NCBI GenBank assembly: GCA_964390645.1
Contig: CAYMLL010000198.1
Coordinates: 1-14,706, forward strand
DNA: 14,706 bases
Direction: 5' to 3'
DNA from: CAYMLL01 sp964390645
GTDB taxonomy: Bacteria; Planctomycetota; UBA8108
Shown here: in pieces, positions 13,582-14,706 of the stretch
Numbering within the stretch: position 1 is the first letter of the stretch
Layout of the letters: each line of letters opens with the position of its first letter
Position numbers and translations under genes: made by a program
Notes under the pieces: model-generated
Database searches by the model: none
Told to the model about the DNA's origin: nothing
What the model saw: the letters and a program-made list of their open reading frames with translations, nothing else

Positions 13582-14706
13582 GTGCAGCACAGTATTCCGA
13601 ACGATCGCTACGGTCCCCGTGGTGAGTCGATGCGGCGTGCGGTCGAGTCGTGCGTTCACTGCGGCTTCTGCCTGCCGACGTGTCCGACCTACAGCGAACT
13701 CGGCGAGGAGATGGACTCGCCGCGTGGGCGCATCTATCTGATGAAGGAGGTCCTCGAGGGAAACCTGCCGCTCGACGACGCGCTGACCTACGTGGATCGC
13801 TGTCTCGGCTGCCTCGCGTGCGAGCCCTCCTGCCCGTCCGGCGTCTCCTACCGGGAGCTGCTGACGCCGTTTCGCGCGATCGCGCAGGAGCAGCGCAGCA
13901 GATCGCTCGGTGGTCGCATGGTCCGGAGACTGGCGCTCGGAACGCTGCCATATCCCGGCAAGCTGCGACGTGCGCTGCGCATGGCGCGCTGGGCACGCCG
14001 GGCCCGACGGTTTCTTCCGGAGTCGATGCGCGCCATGCTCGACCTCGCTCCGACGACGATTCCGCTCGCCGTCGAGCTCCCCGAGATCACCCTCGCACGG
14101 GGGAAGTGTCGTGCACGCGTCGCGCTCCTCGCGGGCTGTGCGCAGCAGGTGCTCGCTCCGCAGATCAACACTGCGACGTTGCGCGTGCTCGCGCTCAACG
14201 GCGTCGAGGTGGTGACGCCGCCAGCGCAGGGCTGCTGCGGAGCTCTGTCGATGCACGACGGTGCAGACGCTCAGGCGCGCGACCTCGCCGCTCGGACGCT
14301 GCAGTCCTTCCCGGATGACGTTGACGCTGTCATCACCAACGCCGCCGGTTGTGGATCGGGGATGAAGGAGTACCCGCTCCTCTTCAAGGGCACCGACCTC
14401 GAGGAGGACGCGCGCCGCTTCGCGGCCAGGGTGACGGACATCAGCGTCTTTCTCGATGGCCTGGGAATGGTCGACGCGAAGGGCTTCGGCGAGCCTCTGC
14501 GAGTCGCCTATCACGACGCGTGTCACCTTGGCCACGCGCAGGGAGTGCGGCAGGCGCCGCGACGACTGCTCGAGCGTCTCGATGGTGTGGATCTCGTCAC
14601 GCCGTACGACTGGGAGATCTGCTGCGGCTCCGCGGGCACCTACAACATCGCGGAGCCGGGGATCGCCGCACGTCTGGGTGAGCGCAAGGCGCGCAACATC
14701 ATCGAT
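13582..14706 (+). CDS. glcF: Glycolate oxidase iron-sulfur subunit GlcF, partial at window end
   Basis: 375 codons are visible, open to the last base; E. coli GlcF has 407 residues, so only a short C-terminal piece is missing. Two [4Fe-4S] ferredoxin motifs stand at the N-terminus: Cys24, Cys27, Cys30 and Cys34 in CVHCGFCLPTCP, and Cys74, Cys77, Cys80 and Cys84 in CLGCLACEPSCP. Two CCG-type cysteine-rich modules follow, seen as LLAGCAQQV with QGCCGAL and as YHDACHLGH with EICCGSAG. SPRGRIYLMKEVLEGN between the clusters is highly typical of GlcF. It relays electrons from the flavin subunits to quinone at the membrane. GTG 13582 lies 2 nt after the glcE stop with a strong ribosome-binding site. 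The region between about residues 108 and 170 is Arg-rich and variable, as in relatives. Confidence 0.92.
   Translation, partial: MQHSIPNDRYGPRGESMRRAVESCVHCGFCLPTCPTYSELGEEMDSPRGRIYLMKEVLEGNLPLDDALTYVDRCLGCLACEPSCPSGVSYRELLTPFRAIAQEQRSRSLGGRMVRRLALGTLPYPGKLRRALRMARWARRARRFLPESMRAMLDLAPTTIPLAVELPEITLARGKCRARVALLAGCAQQVLAPQINTATLRVLALNGVEVVTPPAQGCCGALSMHDGADAQARDLAARTLQSFPDDVDAVITNAAGCGSGMKEYPLLFKGTDLEEDARRFAARVTDISVFLDGLGMVDAKGFGEPLRVAYHDACHLGHAQGVRQAPRRLLERLDGVDLVTPYDWEICCGSAGTYNIAEPGIAARLGERKARNIID

Noticed and set aside
1..14706. CRISPR arrays, tRNA or rRNA genes, insertion sequences, phage genes
   Set aside because: I saw no regularly spaced repeats, tRNA-like cloverleaf, transposase, integrase or terminal inverted repeats on reading both strands.

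Overview
This is a high-G+C (about two thirds by eye), densely coded bacterial window in which every supported gene lies on the plus strand. The secreted PQQ-type propeller with the N-terminal motif NWPSWRGPRRDGTS is a style I associate with Planctomycetota and some other large-genome environmental phyla. Together with the base composition this makes a planctomycete-like or similar environmental bacterium the best guess, held at moderate to low confidence. A run of 10 Ns at 7199-7208 shows the sequence comes from a draft or metagenome scaffold.

Left two thirds (212-9405): a surface-polysaccharide (O-antigen/capsule-like) locus. In order it holds a GmhB-like heptose bisphosphate phosphatase, a sugar-1-phosphate nucleotidyltransferase, a GT-B glycosyltransferase, an NAD-dependent extended SDR, a DegT/StrS PLP aminotransferase, a MOP-family polysaccharide flippase, a second extended SDR (broken by the gap), and a cytidylyltransferase-like/PfkB-kinase fusion. 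Tight spacing groups them: phosphatase and nucleotidyltransferase share an ATGA overlap and the glycosyltransferase follows within about 16 nt; SDR and aminotransferase share another ATGA overlap, with the flippase 3 nt on; the second SDR and the fusion kinase overlap. The phosphatase, nucleotidyltransferase and sugar kinase suggest nucleotide-activated heptose supply. The SDR plus aminotransferase suggest an amino sugar, and the glycosyltransferase and flippase suggest assembly and export. No polymerase, GmhA isomerase or initiating transferase is visible, so the locus probably continues upstream.

Middle (9406-9726): a 321-nt non-coding interval with a nested inverted repeat. It separates the polysaccharide locus from the next gene group.

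Right third (9727-14706): a signal-peptide-bearing PQQ/BamB-like beta-propeller protein, followed after 16 nt by glcD, glcE and glcF, the three subunits of a membrane-associated glycolate oxidase. glcF runs off the window with 375 codons visible. Spacing of 16, 6 and 2 nt suggests one operon for glycolate to glyoxylate oxidation, with the propeller gene possibly co-transcribed.

The most notable points are the fusion protein, whose N-terminal nucleotidyltransferase domain has lost the second His of HxGH and other nucleotide-binding motifs, and the almost pure G/C tract beside the Ns, which looks like an assembly artefact inside an otherwise intact gene. I see no clearly new defence, mobile or RNA system.
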